The notes under the pieces: model-generated
What the model was told of the DNA's origin: nothing
What the model saw: the letters and a program-made list of their open reading frames with translations, nothing else
Databases searched by the model: none
Shown: in pieces, positions 34,471-46,254 of the stretch
Position numbering within the stretch: the first letter of the stretch is position 1
How the letters are laid out: each line of letters opens with the position of its first letter
Assembly (NCBI RefSeq): GCF_002994745.2
Contig: NC_037092.1
Span: 23,647,001 to 23,711,000 of the forward strand
Reading direction: 5' to 3'
Source: Rosa chinensis
Lineage: Eukaryota; Streptophyta; Magnoliopsida; Rosales; Rosaceae
Length of the DNA: 64,000 bases
Made by a program: the position numbers and the translations under genes

Positions 34471-34678
34471 GACTTGTCCAAGAAGATGTTTTGTAAACCA
34501 ACAACCTAAACCCAAAAGGCCTTGCGATTTCGGGTTGATGAGTTATCGGGATGTCATTCGTGACATGTCGGTTTCTCATTGGCTCAGGGTCGCGGTGCTG
34601 TGGGACCCCCTTTCTCGGGTCACCACATTGCCACTGACCCAATATCCAATACCAAAAATGGAAAACCTAAACTAAACG

Positions 34679-35935
34679 ATGAAGCCAGCGCCAAAACAGA
34701 AACCCCAATTTCGCAGTAGCAGAAACCCCAGCGATGGGGCCAATGCAGTAGCAATCTCAAATTTGGCTTCAATGGAAGTCGATAAGTAAGCCCTTACTCC
34801 AATTTCCCTGCCTTCGTTTATGTTTCTTCAAATTAGGATGTGAAAAGAGTGAGAGGAGGTTGGAGCAGTAGGAGTAGGAGTAGAGTTACTTATTCGGTTG
34901 GTTTCTGGTAGTTGGGTTGGATGTGAAGATTTGAGTTGCAATCTTTGAGTTGGGTTTTGGTTTTCAACTGCATTTGGTAATTTCAGAGTGGAAATTTGCT
35001 TGATTTTGCTCTTTTTCTTTCGTGGGTACTTTCAGTTGGAGTATTGGGTTTGATTCTTTACTGTTGGATAGAGCATGGGTCTATGTGTTCATCACATTTT
35101 GGTTTGTTTGCACAGTGAGAGAATCATGTACCGTTTTTTTTTTTTTAATAATTTTTTTGGGTCAAAATTACAGAGTTTCTCGGAACTTGAGGATTCATAG
35201 TGGAGTTTTTGTTCACATCAGACTTGTGTTGGTATTCAATACCAGATACGAAGGGGTTTGTGCTAAAAATGATCATAGCGTCCTCTAGTGTCTCTCTTTT
35301 TTCTTGTGTTGTTTTCAGAGTATGGGACTATGGGTCATAGGCTATTTCTTTGTGATTTTTAGACCTGAGCTTGTTGTAGTTGTGTCGTATACGATAGTAA
35401 GATTTTCGTTATGGTAATTTCTGCTAGTACATCTTTTTGATTGCCCCGGTGTTGCTGCTGAATAGTCTAGTTGTAGATGAATTACACGAGTGCCTGATGC
35501 TCCACAAAAGTCACAGTTTGGTAACTGTTGTTTAAAATTAAGATATTTCTCTGCACAAATTTGGCAAAAGATATGTTCATCAGTGCCAACATTGAAATGC
35601 TTTATCTCATTTACATTCCTTTGAGGATTTTATCTTTTTTTTTTTTTTTGGAAAAAGTCTGTTATGGCATCTGGGGTTGAACTGCTGAAGCATTAATTTC
35701 ATTAGCTTATAGTCAACATACTTGTCCAAAGATACAAAACTTTGAAAACATAGGAACAGCTTCATACGAATGTTTTGGAGTTAATAGAGAACCATAGGGA
35801 TGGACATACATCATTTGAGTAATTTAAGATCATAAACTGAGCAAGAAATTTTTTGTTAATTGATTATTGAAACAGTTTTGAATTGTTTTTGTTAACGCAG
35901 TAACTTGAAGATGAATCTGGGAAACTCTGAAGAGT
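34679..35935 (+). pseudogene. Possible spliced gene fragment, about 47 codons
   Basis: ATG 34679 opens MKPAPKQKPQFRSSRNPSDG and runs to MEVD at about 34786. GTAAGC there is a good donor. About 1.1 kb later, TTGTTAACGCAG near 35900 is a good acceptor. Splicing gives a short continuation (NLKMNLGNSEE) and a stop near 35935. I do not recognise the protein. Two clean splice sites and a phase-compatible join suggest the 5' end of a host gene carried into this repeat-rich region, or a true small gene. Chance is possible. Confidence 0.3.
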
Positions 35936-35999
35936 GAAGAGTATTATTCTAAAAGAGGAGATTGAATAGTAGCAGATTGGAATAGCTCAAAATATAGTC

Positions 36000-38550
36000 A
36001 ATTAATCAAATAGAGAAGCTAGGCTATGGTATATATAGAAGGTGAAACCATGTGAATGTGATAAAGGTAGTGTGAGCCCTGGAAATATTTAAGGTTGTAA
36101 AGTGGAGTTATTCAATATTTAATTTATAATCCCGATAATAAGCAAGATGCTTGGGATTATTTTTCGAAATTTTTCACAATGTTACATCTTCGATTTAAGG
36201 GCTTCATATTAAAGTATGCAATGTCACGAATCCGTGAGTATTTTCAGGAGATTTTTGGGACACGGAAACTATTTGTTATGAATTTCTAAAGTTGGAAAGT
36301 TATAGAAATACATTTTAAGTAAAAAGGAAAATCAATGGTGCAATTGTGGCCGGTCCATTAGCCACCGCTTGATCACAGCCATCAAAAATTAACTAAGGGA
36401 GTTTATAAATGGGCTTGGGATCAGAGGAATGAACAAGAAATCTCGAGAGAGGACCACAATTCTCCGACCCGGAAACGACCCGCAAGGGAACCCGTCCGGA
36501 GCTCTCACGTCCGGCCACCCCACGACGGCACGCGAGCTCCATTCCCTTCGTCTCTGCGTCGCCTACCTCTCTGTATCCTCTGATCGTCCATGCACTGAAT
36601 GGAGAAGGAGACTCGACGACTGGAAGCTCTGAGACTTCTCCGGCGAGCTCTGCAATTCCCGGCGATTCTGGCCACCGTCTGGGCAGTAATTGGTATGAAA
36701 CTTCCTCTCCTCGTCATGCTATACACCCCAGCATACTTAGCTTTTCAATTCGATCGAGTTTTGACAATTTGGTTTCTGGGTTGCTCTCGGCCCCGTCGCG
36801 GTTCCTCGCTACAAGCGACTTCTCCGGCCTTTCTGGCTTCGTCTCTTACTCGGTTGCAGCTCTAGGCGGGATATTGTGAAGCTTCCTGGGATATCAACAT
36901 CAAGGCCATCAGTTTATCAATTGTCCAGTGCAGCAAGGAATTTCAGAAAAACCGAGCTAGTTTCCGAAGGTAGACACCACCCTTGAATCAAGTATTTCTC
37001 TTTTGGGTTTGATTGGGAGTTAAATGCTATGAGAGTTTGGTTGATATTGTGATCTTGAATTGGAAACTCGGTTGAATTGTGTAGTTTTGGTGGTTTGAAG
37101 ATATGTTTAAACTAGGAGGACAGATTGGATGAGTGGTGGTGTTTTGATTTGAATGAATTGTGATTATCATGTTTGATGCCTTGTTAGTGTTGCTAAGGCA
37201 GGTTATTCGAAATGTTTGTGGAATAATTGAAAGTGGTCAAGCTTGGGTGTCCATAGTAGTTTTGGGCACACCCCGTGGAAAAATTGGAAAGAATTGGGTG
37301 TCCATAGTAAAAATTGGGAAGTGAACATGATATTCGTTTGCTTGAGTGTTATGTGAAAGGGTAACAAGTAAAGAAATGAAAATAACAAATTGGGTGGCCT
37401 TAGTAAATTTCAGGTACACCTAATATGTTTGAAATTAAATCATTGCTTGAATTACTTTGACGTGGTCAAATTGGTCAATCCTGATCAAACCAGGAAAAGT
37501 TGGCTTGGACGATTTACTAATCGTCAAGATTTCGTATAATTGTTCAAAAGATATTAACTGTCGAAATGTCAGAATCTAGGACTCCAGTTACCCGAAGATC
37601 AGAAGGTTTGCGACTCTCGGAGTACGTGAGAAAAAACATCGGAATCCAGGTAAGAATTCAGGACTCTCCTCGGTTGGTGATTTTCTTATATATTTTCTTA
37701 TATACGTGATGCATGATGAAAGTACACTGTTAGTTCAAATTTAAAATGTTTTTAAGTTAACGTGCGTATAAGATTGTTGATGGCGGTGTGTGAGAGCGGA
37801 AGGGTGGTTGATGACTTCCTTGGGGATTAGCCACCCCTAAACCTCAAGAGGATTAGCTACACCGGTAGGACGGTGCGCAATCGCTATGACGACACGGTTC
37901 CGTGTGTGTAGCTAGTGTGTTAAGTTTGGCGCTCTATGACTGGTAAGGTCAGATACTGGTTCTACGAAACCAGGCCATCGGGTAAAGCGCACGTAGTTTT
38001 CTAATCATGCATCGGGTTTTTAAGTTTGTCGTTCTTTTAAAATACTTAATTGGTTTAAGCATGTTTTCATACTGGGATCCCAAATATATATTTACTGGTT
38101 TCAAACCTAGTCGTAGTAGAGTTCCTATAGAGCAGCGAGGACGAAAGCTCATCCCTACAATAGTGTGGATGCAGGTACTGTGCACTAGTGACGGGACAAT
38201 GGCGGACGGAGCTGGGTGTGCGGAATAAGTTCGGTAAACCATCATTTGGACTTTGTTCTACATTCTTTTCCCCGAACTTCGTGTTCCGAAACTTGTTAAT
38301 AGTTAGCTTGTGTCAATTTTAGTTCTCATTCCTTAAAGTTCGTATCCTTCGTGTGAACATACATTCAAGTTTTGGACGAATGAAATGATTTTTAGCAACC
38401 CAAGTATTTTCACCTCAAAAATATTTGTAGCTTCCGCTGTGTTTGTACAAAAAAAATTTCAAATAAAATGCCTAGCGGCTCTCTAGGATCTAAGTCGAGG
38501 GTTAGGTTTATGTTTTAGAGACTCGCGACACTGTAACGAGCTTAAGCTGG
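36000..38550 (+). repeat. Non-coding repeat unit 2, related to unit 1
   Basis: TTTATAAATGG near 36402 is TATA-like, followed by a GC-rich leader. The short ORFs at 36429-36865 overlap in different frames and look like by-products of this base composition. ATCCAGGTAAGA near 37644 mirrors the donor-like site of unit 1. GCGAGGACGAAAGCTCATCC, a CCTACAATAGTG run and GCAGGT at 38134-38178 mirror its conserved block, and both are followed by a GACGGG/GGTCGGGG stretch. The two units are diverged members of one family. A small local repeat (GGGTGTCCATAGTA) occurs at 37244 and 37297. Confidence 0.45.
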
Positions 38551-38559
38551 TGAGGTGCT

Positions 38560-39146
38560 GCTTAGGGCATTATAGGTAGGTAAATAAAGTTCAAACAAGC
38601 AGATGTGTTTAAATAAGAATTGTATCATAGGTATTATATATCTAAGGTGCATTGCACACATAATATGATTTGATCTGTGTTGGCTTAGCCCAAGCCACAA
38701 ATCATATAGAACATCAAGAATATGACATAGTACACATGTATTAGGTTCAACATTAAACTTCGTCATCTACTATATGGTTATAATCTACTCCAATAATTTC
38801 AAAATAGGGCTAAATACATATTACTACCCTGTAGTTTCCTAGTTACAATTCTTTGTTCATGCAAGTTGGAAATAAACGATCATATATGCTTCAAGTGAGA
38901 TTTAAGAAAAAACAGATACTATTATTATTCTATTGTTCGTCAGATATAAATTCTAAAAAAGACTACATATATTCTAAATTTACACTGCCCTTTCGCTTTT
39001 TACGTACAAGCAATATCATAATTACTCTAGTACTGGCTAGAAATTATACAACAATTCGTTAAATTTTGGATTTTGAAATTGTAAATGCAAATAATCCAAC
39101 AACTCAACGAACTAATTTCCGCATTTTTTTTTTTGTGGTATTCTAC
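38560..39146. other. AT-rich spacer, no gene seen
   Basis: This low-complexity AT-rich sequence between repeat unit 2 and the CACTA element contains only short ORFs without recognisable features. Confidence 0.4.
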
Positions 39147-40107
39147 ATACACTATGCCAATAATAGCTTCAGACGACAGATGATATCTGTCGTCTGATAT
39201 GCAAATTATCTGTAGTCTATCCAGCTGTCATCTCTTATGGCATCAGACGACAGATATCCTCTGTCGTCTGTTCTCACTCAGACAACATAAGTTTCGTAAG
39301 GCTCTGTCGTCTGAACAACCCAACTTTGAAGGATTTGGAACTTTCTGTAGTTATTAATCACATACAACGACATATTAATGTTGTTGAAATGAGGTACAAA
39401 CTACAGTTTTAATAAACCTATGTCGTCTGAAAACAAATAAAAACACATATATATGTTGTCTGAAGTTACCAAAATAAAGACTTGTTTGACAATCTATTGT
39501 TTGAATGCATTTTTAACGACATTTAATTGTTGTTTGTAAATCACTTATAATTGGGTAAATTATGCTCATCTGTCGTCTAAATAGTTGTAAGACTTTATTT
39601 TTATGTCGTCTGTCTTGTATTCCAACCACAGTTTTAAGTTTTTATGTTGTCTGATAGAAAATAAAACTTCGCGTTTCTGTTGTTTGATAATCAATTGAAC
39701 TTCAGTTTTATGTTGTCTATTAGAAGTATTTATGTTGTTTGATAGTGAATTGAACTTCATTCTGTACAGTAGTCATCAAAAAGGCAGATTAATTATAAGA
39801 TCTGAAATCAGCAAATTCCTCATTGCATAAATTAACCCACCAAAATACATTTCCATCAGTAGCATAATACTAAACTAGCTAGCATGCTAGCCTTTACATT
39901 AACTAATTTTAATTACTGCCATTGTTGCACGGATCCTAATCTAACTAAGACAAAAACCTAGTAGCATCCATAGAGTAGTTACAGCAACTGCATGCATTTG
40001 TTCAACACTTTCCATCAGTTCTGTCAAAATGCACAAAAGCAGTTCCTAGACACTACTACTGCTCATAACCTACCAGAAACAAAAGCATTTATATAGGCTG
40101 ATACTTA

Positions 40108-40200
40108 ATTTTCTGGGAACTTCAAAACATGCTTAGCCCATTCCACTCGGATCTCATCAATATCCTTGTCTGTGTAAACCAAATTTGACCTCGTTCCCCA
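40108..40200 (-). pseudogene. Captured 3' exon of an unidentified gene
   Basis: After an acceptor (TTATTGCAG, minus strand) an open frame reads WGTRSNLVYTDKDIDEIRVE and ends KFPEN plus TAA at 40108. Residue composition and the clean acceptor look like a true terminal exon, but I do not recognise the family. It may belong with the fragment at 40871-40957. Confidence 0.4.
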
Positions 40201-40870
40201 CTGCAATAAGGAAATGCAGCAAATTAAATATGAAAGTTATATGCACAGAGCATGCACTATATCATTCACAGAAATTTCTTATCTAAGTACCTTTTATCTA
40301 CTCAACTACTGATTATACCAAGCCTAAATGCCTCGAACAAAGAGAGCTTCAACTAACAGAAACAATATATATATGATAGAACTTTTCATAGGACAAAGTC
40401 AAGGATGGACACTCTTTTTGAGTCTATAACGAATATGTAATTATGCATCACGTGAATATAGGAACCATTAGAGTATATATCTGCAAATTAAAACTTAAAG
40501 TATTGTTGTGCTTCTAGACCAGGTAAATTTCACATATACCACTTAACCATCTCAACAACATGAACAATATCATTCTATCTCAATAATTCAGAAGACAAAA
40601 TTCATCTTCTTTACCTCTGTGTATGCCAGATCTTTGAAACCACTTCATACCTCTCCCTGTTCAATATGCACAACCTCCAAAATCAGGCAGCAATACTTTT
40701 ACTTCTACATAAATTAAATCAATTTCTATAAGAGCAGTTTTTTTGGGGATCAGCCAAAAAAACAAGCCGTAATCTGCAATCCAAAAGAAAACATAAATTG
40801 ATTTCTTAATGCATAAACGTTAAGAGGAGATTCCAAAAGAAAAAAAAAAGGAAAGAAAGAAAGAAGAGAC

Positions 40871-40957
40871 CTTGGCAATCTGCAATCCAAGTATTATGAG
40901 CCACTCATTAGCAATAATTCCAAGTTGCTTCCAATACACATTTTCAAGAACAGAAAC
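40871..40957 (-). pseudogene. Captured internal exon of an unidentified gene
   Basis: An 87-bp open exon follows an acceptor (CTCTCCCAACAG on the minus strand). It reads VSVLENVYWKQLGIIANEW followed by a hydrophobic stretch (LIILGLQIAK), then GTCTCT, a weak donor. The family is not recognised. Confidence 0.35.
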
Positions 40958-41119
40958 CTGTTGGGAGAGTCATAGAAATCAATCCCTAAAACCATGCATC
41001 TAGACAAAAGTTTTAAGCTTCAGAATTGTTACCTCTCTTTTAGCTAGATTGGTTTCTGTTGTGTCATCTCCTTTGCATATTTACCAACCTGAAAGAAAGC
41101 ATTCCATAATCTTAAAGAC

Positions 41120-42182
41120 ATCAGCTAGATTGGATTCTGAGCCTCTACTATTGATTGCTTATCCTTCAAATCCTGAACACCTGTTTGCACCTGTGCATGA
41201 TGTTAACAAAAACCAAATAAATCAGAGAAAATGAAAAGGCAGCATTAACACAGTAATTAAAAAAATAAAAGAGTTCATAGTCATTTCTTTTACTAAAATG
41301 CCAAAGGCAGCCAAAACAAATCCACAGGAATAAGAAGGTAAAGTGGCAACATACATCTCTAAGAATATTCTCCATTTGTCTCATCTTTCCATCAGCATTT
41401 CCATGATTGTTTCCCACAGATACCTTCAAATCATCAACAGAATTCTCAAGGTGGCGGGTTCTGCTCTCAAGTTGTGTTAGTCGTGCACTAATACCTTCCA
41501 TAACTTGAAGTAAATTATCAGCATACTTCTTCATGGTGTGGTCAATCTCTGATATAATTGTAGCATCAACGACGTCTACTTAAAGTCTAGCACGCATAGC
41601 CATATTTGAAAAAGGAATATAAAGAGGGTAGAACAATCACCATAAGGCCCTATGATTTTTGGTCTGTACCTTTTCAAATTTTTACAAACATGTGTAAAAA
41701 TCCACCATGGTAAATATTAATACTCTCAAAAGCATAATCTTCAGTCAGCCTACTCTCAAACAATAACATGTGTAAAAATCCACCATGGTAAATATTAATA
41801 CTCTAAAAAACATTATCATGCTCGTTCACACACTGCCCTCAGGGAAATTCAGTACAGTTCTCTAGTTCTAAACATTTAATTGCAACTTCCAGAAGCATAA
41901 CATACAAATTTTCGATTAAGTTAATAGCAAAATGGATTATGCAAAATCTCACTACATATAGAACTAAGAAACTAGCACCATGAAGAATGAGATTCTGAGA
42001 GAGGGGTTAATTACTCTGATGGGAGTATTGGTGTTGGACTTGGACTCTTGGGAGTTCCAAGCCCTAGTGGATCCTCCTCCACCTCCGAGATTAGGTGTAG
42101 CATCAAAACTTGGGGATTGCGAAGAGGCTCCAGTGATGGGACGGATGGGCTGGAAATCATTGTTCGGCAAGATATCTTCCTT
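41120..42182 (-). pseudogene. Captured FLOE/DUF1421-family gene fragment, three exons
   Basis: Three minus-strand exons are visible. 42015-42182 encodes NDFQPIRP...SPSFDATPNLGG...RAWNSQESKSNTNTPIR and ends at a GTAATT donor. 41355-41578 encodes a coiled coil (SEIDHTMKKYADNLLQVMEG, then LTQLESRTRHLENSVDDLKV) and ends at a GTATGT donor. 41190 down to about 41120 continues in phase with VQTGVQDLKDKQSIVEAQ before the frame fails. From memory of the family this matches the N-terminal and coiled-coil part of plant FLOE-type proteins (DUF1421), known as condensate-forming seed hydration sensors. The 5' start and the Gln/Pro-rich C-terminal half are absent, so it is a captured fragment. A short chimeric product is possible if it is transcribed. 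Confidence 0.72.
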
Positions 42183-42658
42183 CTTGCAAATCATGGCACA
42201 GAAAATCAATGTCTAAGACGATTAAAAGACCAAAGAAATAATGATCATGACCAAAGAAATATGCAATCAGAGATGTGAAACAGAAAAGTCAGAGACTAAT
42301 CCTTGGAAACTCACAAAGTCTAATGCTTTTTGTGAATCAGAATTGCATTAATTTAGTTCTTGCTAACTGAGTTGCATCACAAGAAGAAAAGCAGGCAGAA
42401 AATGTAGAAAGCTATGACTGAACATAACACAAGAACTCCATACAGCACAAGGAAAAACCTAATCATTCAAATTTCATCCAAGGCAAGCACACAGCCAATA
42501 CAGCCAATACTTCTATATACATTTATATATGTTACAAGCATCTTAATTTCTGTAATATACACACACACACCTAAACCTGCTCGGCTCAAACAAGATGCTT
42601 AATTTGTGGTCTTAAGTTTTCCCATTCAGAACCCACTAAGAAGAATCTGATACCCAGG

Positions 42659-42663
<5 letters not shown>

Positions 42664-42695
<32 letters not shown>
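42664..42695. repeat. (GA)n microsatellite
   Basis: A run of about 15 GA units lies inside the CACTA element, next to the captured exons. Confidence 0.9.
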
Positions 42696-42698
<3 letters not shown>

Positions 42699-42781
42699 AA
42701 TCGAACAGAGAAAAGCCTTCATCTTGGTGGCCGCAACAGAGAGATACGCTGAAAGTATCAGAATAAGAATCAAATAGTTAC

Positions 42782-43102
42782 CTGCACAGGCGGAGATGAG
42801 GAAATGGGCGACGACCATTGCGGCCAAGGTCGAGTCCGAGAAGGTGACCGTGGTGATGGGCTCTCACACTTCTTCAACACCAGATGCACATTCTTCCTCA
42901 GATCTGAAGGAATTTGAAAAAAAAAAATCAGAAACAAGCTCCAATTGAGTTTTGGGGGAGATGAGAGAGAAGTACTCACTCACCTGATGACCAGATTCCT
43001 TTACACCAATGGGACGGCATTTAGCGAGGATGAAGGCGGAGAGGGCTAGGGAGAGGTAGAGAGAGAGAGAGAGAGCATGAGGTTTGTGTAGGGAAACGCC
43101 AT
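42782..43102 (-). pseudogene. Captured 5' exons of a second unidentified gene
   Basis: ATG 43102 opens MAFPYTNLMLSLSL and a (CT)n run. The frame then stops unless the repeat length is changed. In another frame LALSAFILAKCRPIGVKESG runs to a GTGAGT donor at 42983. A following exon (42782-42903) begins after CCTTCAG and ends at GTAACT. One of its frames reads PITTVTFSDSTLAAMVVAHF. Together they look like a membrane-anchored N-terminus whose frame has slipped at the microsatellite. No family was recognised. Confidence 0.35.
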
Positions 43103-43379
43103 CGGAAATTCGAAGGTGGAAGATCCGAGGATTACATGGGTAGGTGAATTTGGGTGTTTGCTATGATGGATAGAGAGGGAGGACGAGAGAGACAGGCTTT
43201 GGGAGAGTTTTTTTCATTTCTTTTTTCAGCTCAATCTCGTGGGTTTTCATAGCAAACTTTAAAAAGAGGGAAATTAGAATTTGAGCCAAAAACAATAGCG
43301 GGGTCTTCAAATAAGGGAGGGAATACTATAGATTAATTAGGGTTTGTTTCCCATTTACTCCGACGACATATGAATGTTG

Positions 43380-43735
43380 TCTTAATTTTCCACTTGTCTC
43401 CCGTTTACTCAGATGACATATGAATGTTGTCCTAACTTTCCACTTTTTCATGCGAATTTATCAGTTCTTTCAGACGACAGATATTTGTCGTCTTAATTTT
43501 CCACTTGTCTCCCGTTTACTCAGACGACATATGAATGTTGTCCTAACTTTCCACTTTTTCATGCGAATTTATCAGTTCTTTCAGACGACAGATATTTGTC
43601 GTCTTAATTTTCCACTTGTCTCCCGTTTACTCAGACGACATATGAATGTTGTCCTAACTTTCCACTTTTTCATGCGAATTTATCAGTTCTTTCAGACGAC
43701 AGATATCTGTCGTCTTAATTTTCTAACTTACTAAA
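43380..43735. repeat. 111-bp tandem repeat in the CACTA right subterminal region
   Basis: Nearly identical units repeat with a 111-bp period (ATGAATGTTGTCCTAAC at 43420, 43531 and 43642), each carrying GACGACA/TGTCGTC pairs. The repetitive ORF across it simply reflects 111 being divisible by three. Confidence 0.9.
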
Positions 43736-43978
43736 AAGATGAAAAAACTGAAATAGTATGGATTCTCATGCTATTCAGACTACAGAATTAATTTATATGT
43801 CGTCTAAATAAGTTTAAAAGATTCAGACGACAGAAAACAAAAATTCTGTCGTCTGAAATGTGTCGTCTGAAGGCATTATTAGCATAGTGATATAAAAGGT
43901 CATGGGGCATGAAAGGTTATCTCTTTACACATTTCCGACATTTGGAATATAAAGCGAAATAATCTTTTTGGCCTTTCA

Positions 43979-45720
43979 ATTTTTTTATTTTTTTTAATCG
44001 AAATAGGTTATCCAATATTATAAATTCAGCAAGTAGTACAAAAAATGACACACCCTTGAGGGGCAGACAAAAAGAGCCGTTTTTTAGGACATACAAAGGA
44101 CCTATTCTAAATAAAAACATAACCTCGCACTCCCGGATACACCCATCTTTTAAGGAATTTCACGCACTTTTATTTTGACAAAACCTAGAAAACTCAGAAG
44201 TAGTTTAAACAAATATAACAACCGAGCACCTAGGCTTTGCAACCCAAATGAAATTTAAATATTATTGGTAGAGGAGGAGGATGCACCAGCATCCCCAGCC
44301 TCTCCACCTGCATTTGGTACCTCCACCATCTGATCAAGCTCATCATTTCCACCCGCCTCCTCCTCCACGGAGTTTGGATGTCTTTGTCGCTATCACGAAG
44401 TCTCCACTTCTTACCCTTCTTCCCCTGTAGATCCCTCTCAGAGCTCTAGCACATTTAGGCCTATTCTTGCTTCTCTTAGGCCTGCCCAGCTTCTTCTTTC
44501 GTGATAAAACCACCAATTTTCCATGATTATGCTGCAGAACAAGTTGCACACCATCATCCACTTGAAGCGAGGGTTCAGGATTCGACCCATACCTCTTACC
44601 AATACGTCCAAACATCTCAACCAGCTTTCTTTTAACACCCAGCACCGAGTTAGGGCCTGATTCCACAACCATAGTGCCCACCCTACCCTCCGCCCTAGAG
44701 GGCTTGATAACTAGAGGAAGCATGCCCTCGTTGGCAACCGAGCATTCCAACTCTCCAAAAAGTCCGACAGGTTGAACCCTGCAAACAGATTCGCCCTGTG
44801 CACTCCATCACCCAACACCGACAATGACTATGGCGGCACAACACTCTTTACCACAGTCTGTGTTCCTTCGTCCCCAGTCAGAGCCGGCTCAATCATCTGC
44901 AGCAACACCGGAGCGGCCTGCCTCGGTACCTCCTTAGTCCTAGGCTGATTCTAGCTATCCGACATAGACAACCCGACTAGAACTTCCGCTTGCATCTGTG
45001 CCATAATGTCGTCTTTCTCCTTCGTTAAAATACCATCACATCCTTCCTCCCCATGCTCAAAGAGACCACAACTACGACAAAATCCCTTCACGCACTAGCA
45101 CAGGCGAGAATTCAAACATCTTCCAAACCTTAACACGACTCCGGATGTCAAAAACCAGTCGAATCTGTTGTTCTTCTTCCTTCTGATATAGGGCAGTTTG
45201 ATCGAGACGAATAACACGACCAATGGTAGATCCTACCAGATTCAGCGCCGCCTTGTTACGTAAGTCCACTGGCAATCTCTAACAGCCACCTAAGTCTCCA
45301 CCAGCAATGGGATATCAGCCACCGAACCAATTCCATCGTACGCTCCAAGCACCAGCATGGTATTTCAATAAAATCATGGCCCTCCATGCAGTATGTTGTT
45401 ACGTTCAGCCTCGTGATTGAATTGAAAAACAAATTGATCTTCGACATCTTGAATCAACAAACCAGACTTGATTTTCCAGATTGTAGAAATAGTCCCTTTA
45501 AACCCTTGGTATTTGGCCTTGGGGCCGAGGAGTCTGCCCACCATATACCACTGATCAACATGCAGCACTGCAAGCCCCACCGAGCCAAGTGAAACGCGCA
45601 CCAAGTCCAGAAGTTGCAACCCTGCCGGATCTCCAGCCTCCAAGTTCACCATCATGCAGAGAGATTTGGTAGTTTTGTCGAAGGCAAGCAACGAGAAACC
45701 CTAGAAGAGACGGCTAGGTC
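43979..45720 (-). mobile_element. L1-type retrotransposon remnant carrying ORF1 only
   Basis: The 3' end is marked by a T-rich tract at about 43979-43997 (A tail on the minus strand). The 5' end lies near 45715 (TCTAGGGTTTCTCG, minus strand). From 45691 the minus strand reads a DUF4283-like ORF1 domain (FKGTISTIWKIKSGLLIQDV, then FQFNHEAERNNILHGGPW). A frameshift and stops follow, then GSTIGRVIRLD near 45230, then a Cys-rich CGLFEHGEEGC knuckle. The last part (44343-44750) is basic and Gly-rich. There is no endonuclease or reverse transcriptase, so the element is internally deleted or ORF1-only and presumably moved in trans. Confidence 0.7.
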
Positions 45721-45769
45721 AACTTCATATATTTTCTTTCGTCGTCTTTCAACAACTGGTTAAGGTTTC

Positions 45770-45799
45770 TGTTTTTTTTTTTTTTTTTTTTTTTTTTTT
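45770..45799. repeat. Poly(T) tract
   Basis: About 29 consecutive T lie just beyond the 5' side of the L1 remnant. It may mark another retroposon tail or simple slippage. Confidence 0.8.
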
Positions 45800-46067
45800 G
45801 AGTTTCTTCTTAAGGAATATGGATTATGAACTAGGGAAATTATGTAGCTGAATTTCTTTTTAACGTTTTTGTTGGCCATGCTGTTTAATGGATGTACTTT
45901 TCAGTATTATTTTATTTATTTATTGCCCTTATTTATTTGTAGTTTAAAGAGAGTGCTTCAGTTTCTTGAGCATCATAGCCTTCCTCTTCGATGAAACCTT
46001 TAAGATTAAAAGTAAAAATGCTACAATTTTCTAGAGTCTTTGAGCTTATAGCTAGTACGTAAATTTT

Positions 46068-46218
46068 CTTTGTACGTTGTTGCGTATATGTTTCACATAT
46101 ATCTTGTTGATTACGTGCATTTTTTTTTTTTTGGCTTCTGAAATCAAAGTAAACATTTCTTTGCCTCCCACACAATCAAGCACTTCAATTACTTAGCATC
46201 AATCTGAAACCGTATGGG

Positions 46219-46254
<36 letters not shown>

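Larger units (their letters stand above)
39150..43889. mobile_element. CACTA (En/Spm) element carrying host-gene fragments, 4,740 bp
   Basis: The left end begins CACTATGCCAATAATAG and the right end closes GCATTATTAGCATAGTG, its inverted counterpart. The 3-bp target duplication is ATA (39147-39149, 43890-43892). Both subterminal regions are packed with GACGACA/TGTCGTC words, often arranged as CAGACGACAGATATCTGTCG hairpins (left about 39173-39760, right about 43360-43870). This is the usual array of transposase-binding repeats. No transposase was found. The interior instead holds intron-exon fragments of host genes on the minus strand. Confidence 0.9.

Noticed and set aside
36429..36865. Overlapping ORFs that look like an R/P-rich protein
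   Set aside because: Different frames overlap both strands, there is no conserved domain, and the position fits the leader of repeat unit 2.
39150..39320. CRISPR-like regularly repeated GACGACA motifs
   Set aside because: Spacing is irregular and motifs occur in both orientations at both element ends, as in CACTA subterminal repeats; the genome is plant.
43420..43734. 104-codon ORF with a repeated 37-residue unit
   Set aside because: It is the in-phase translation of the 111-bp CACTA subterminal satellite.
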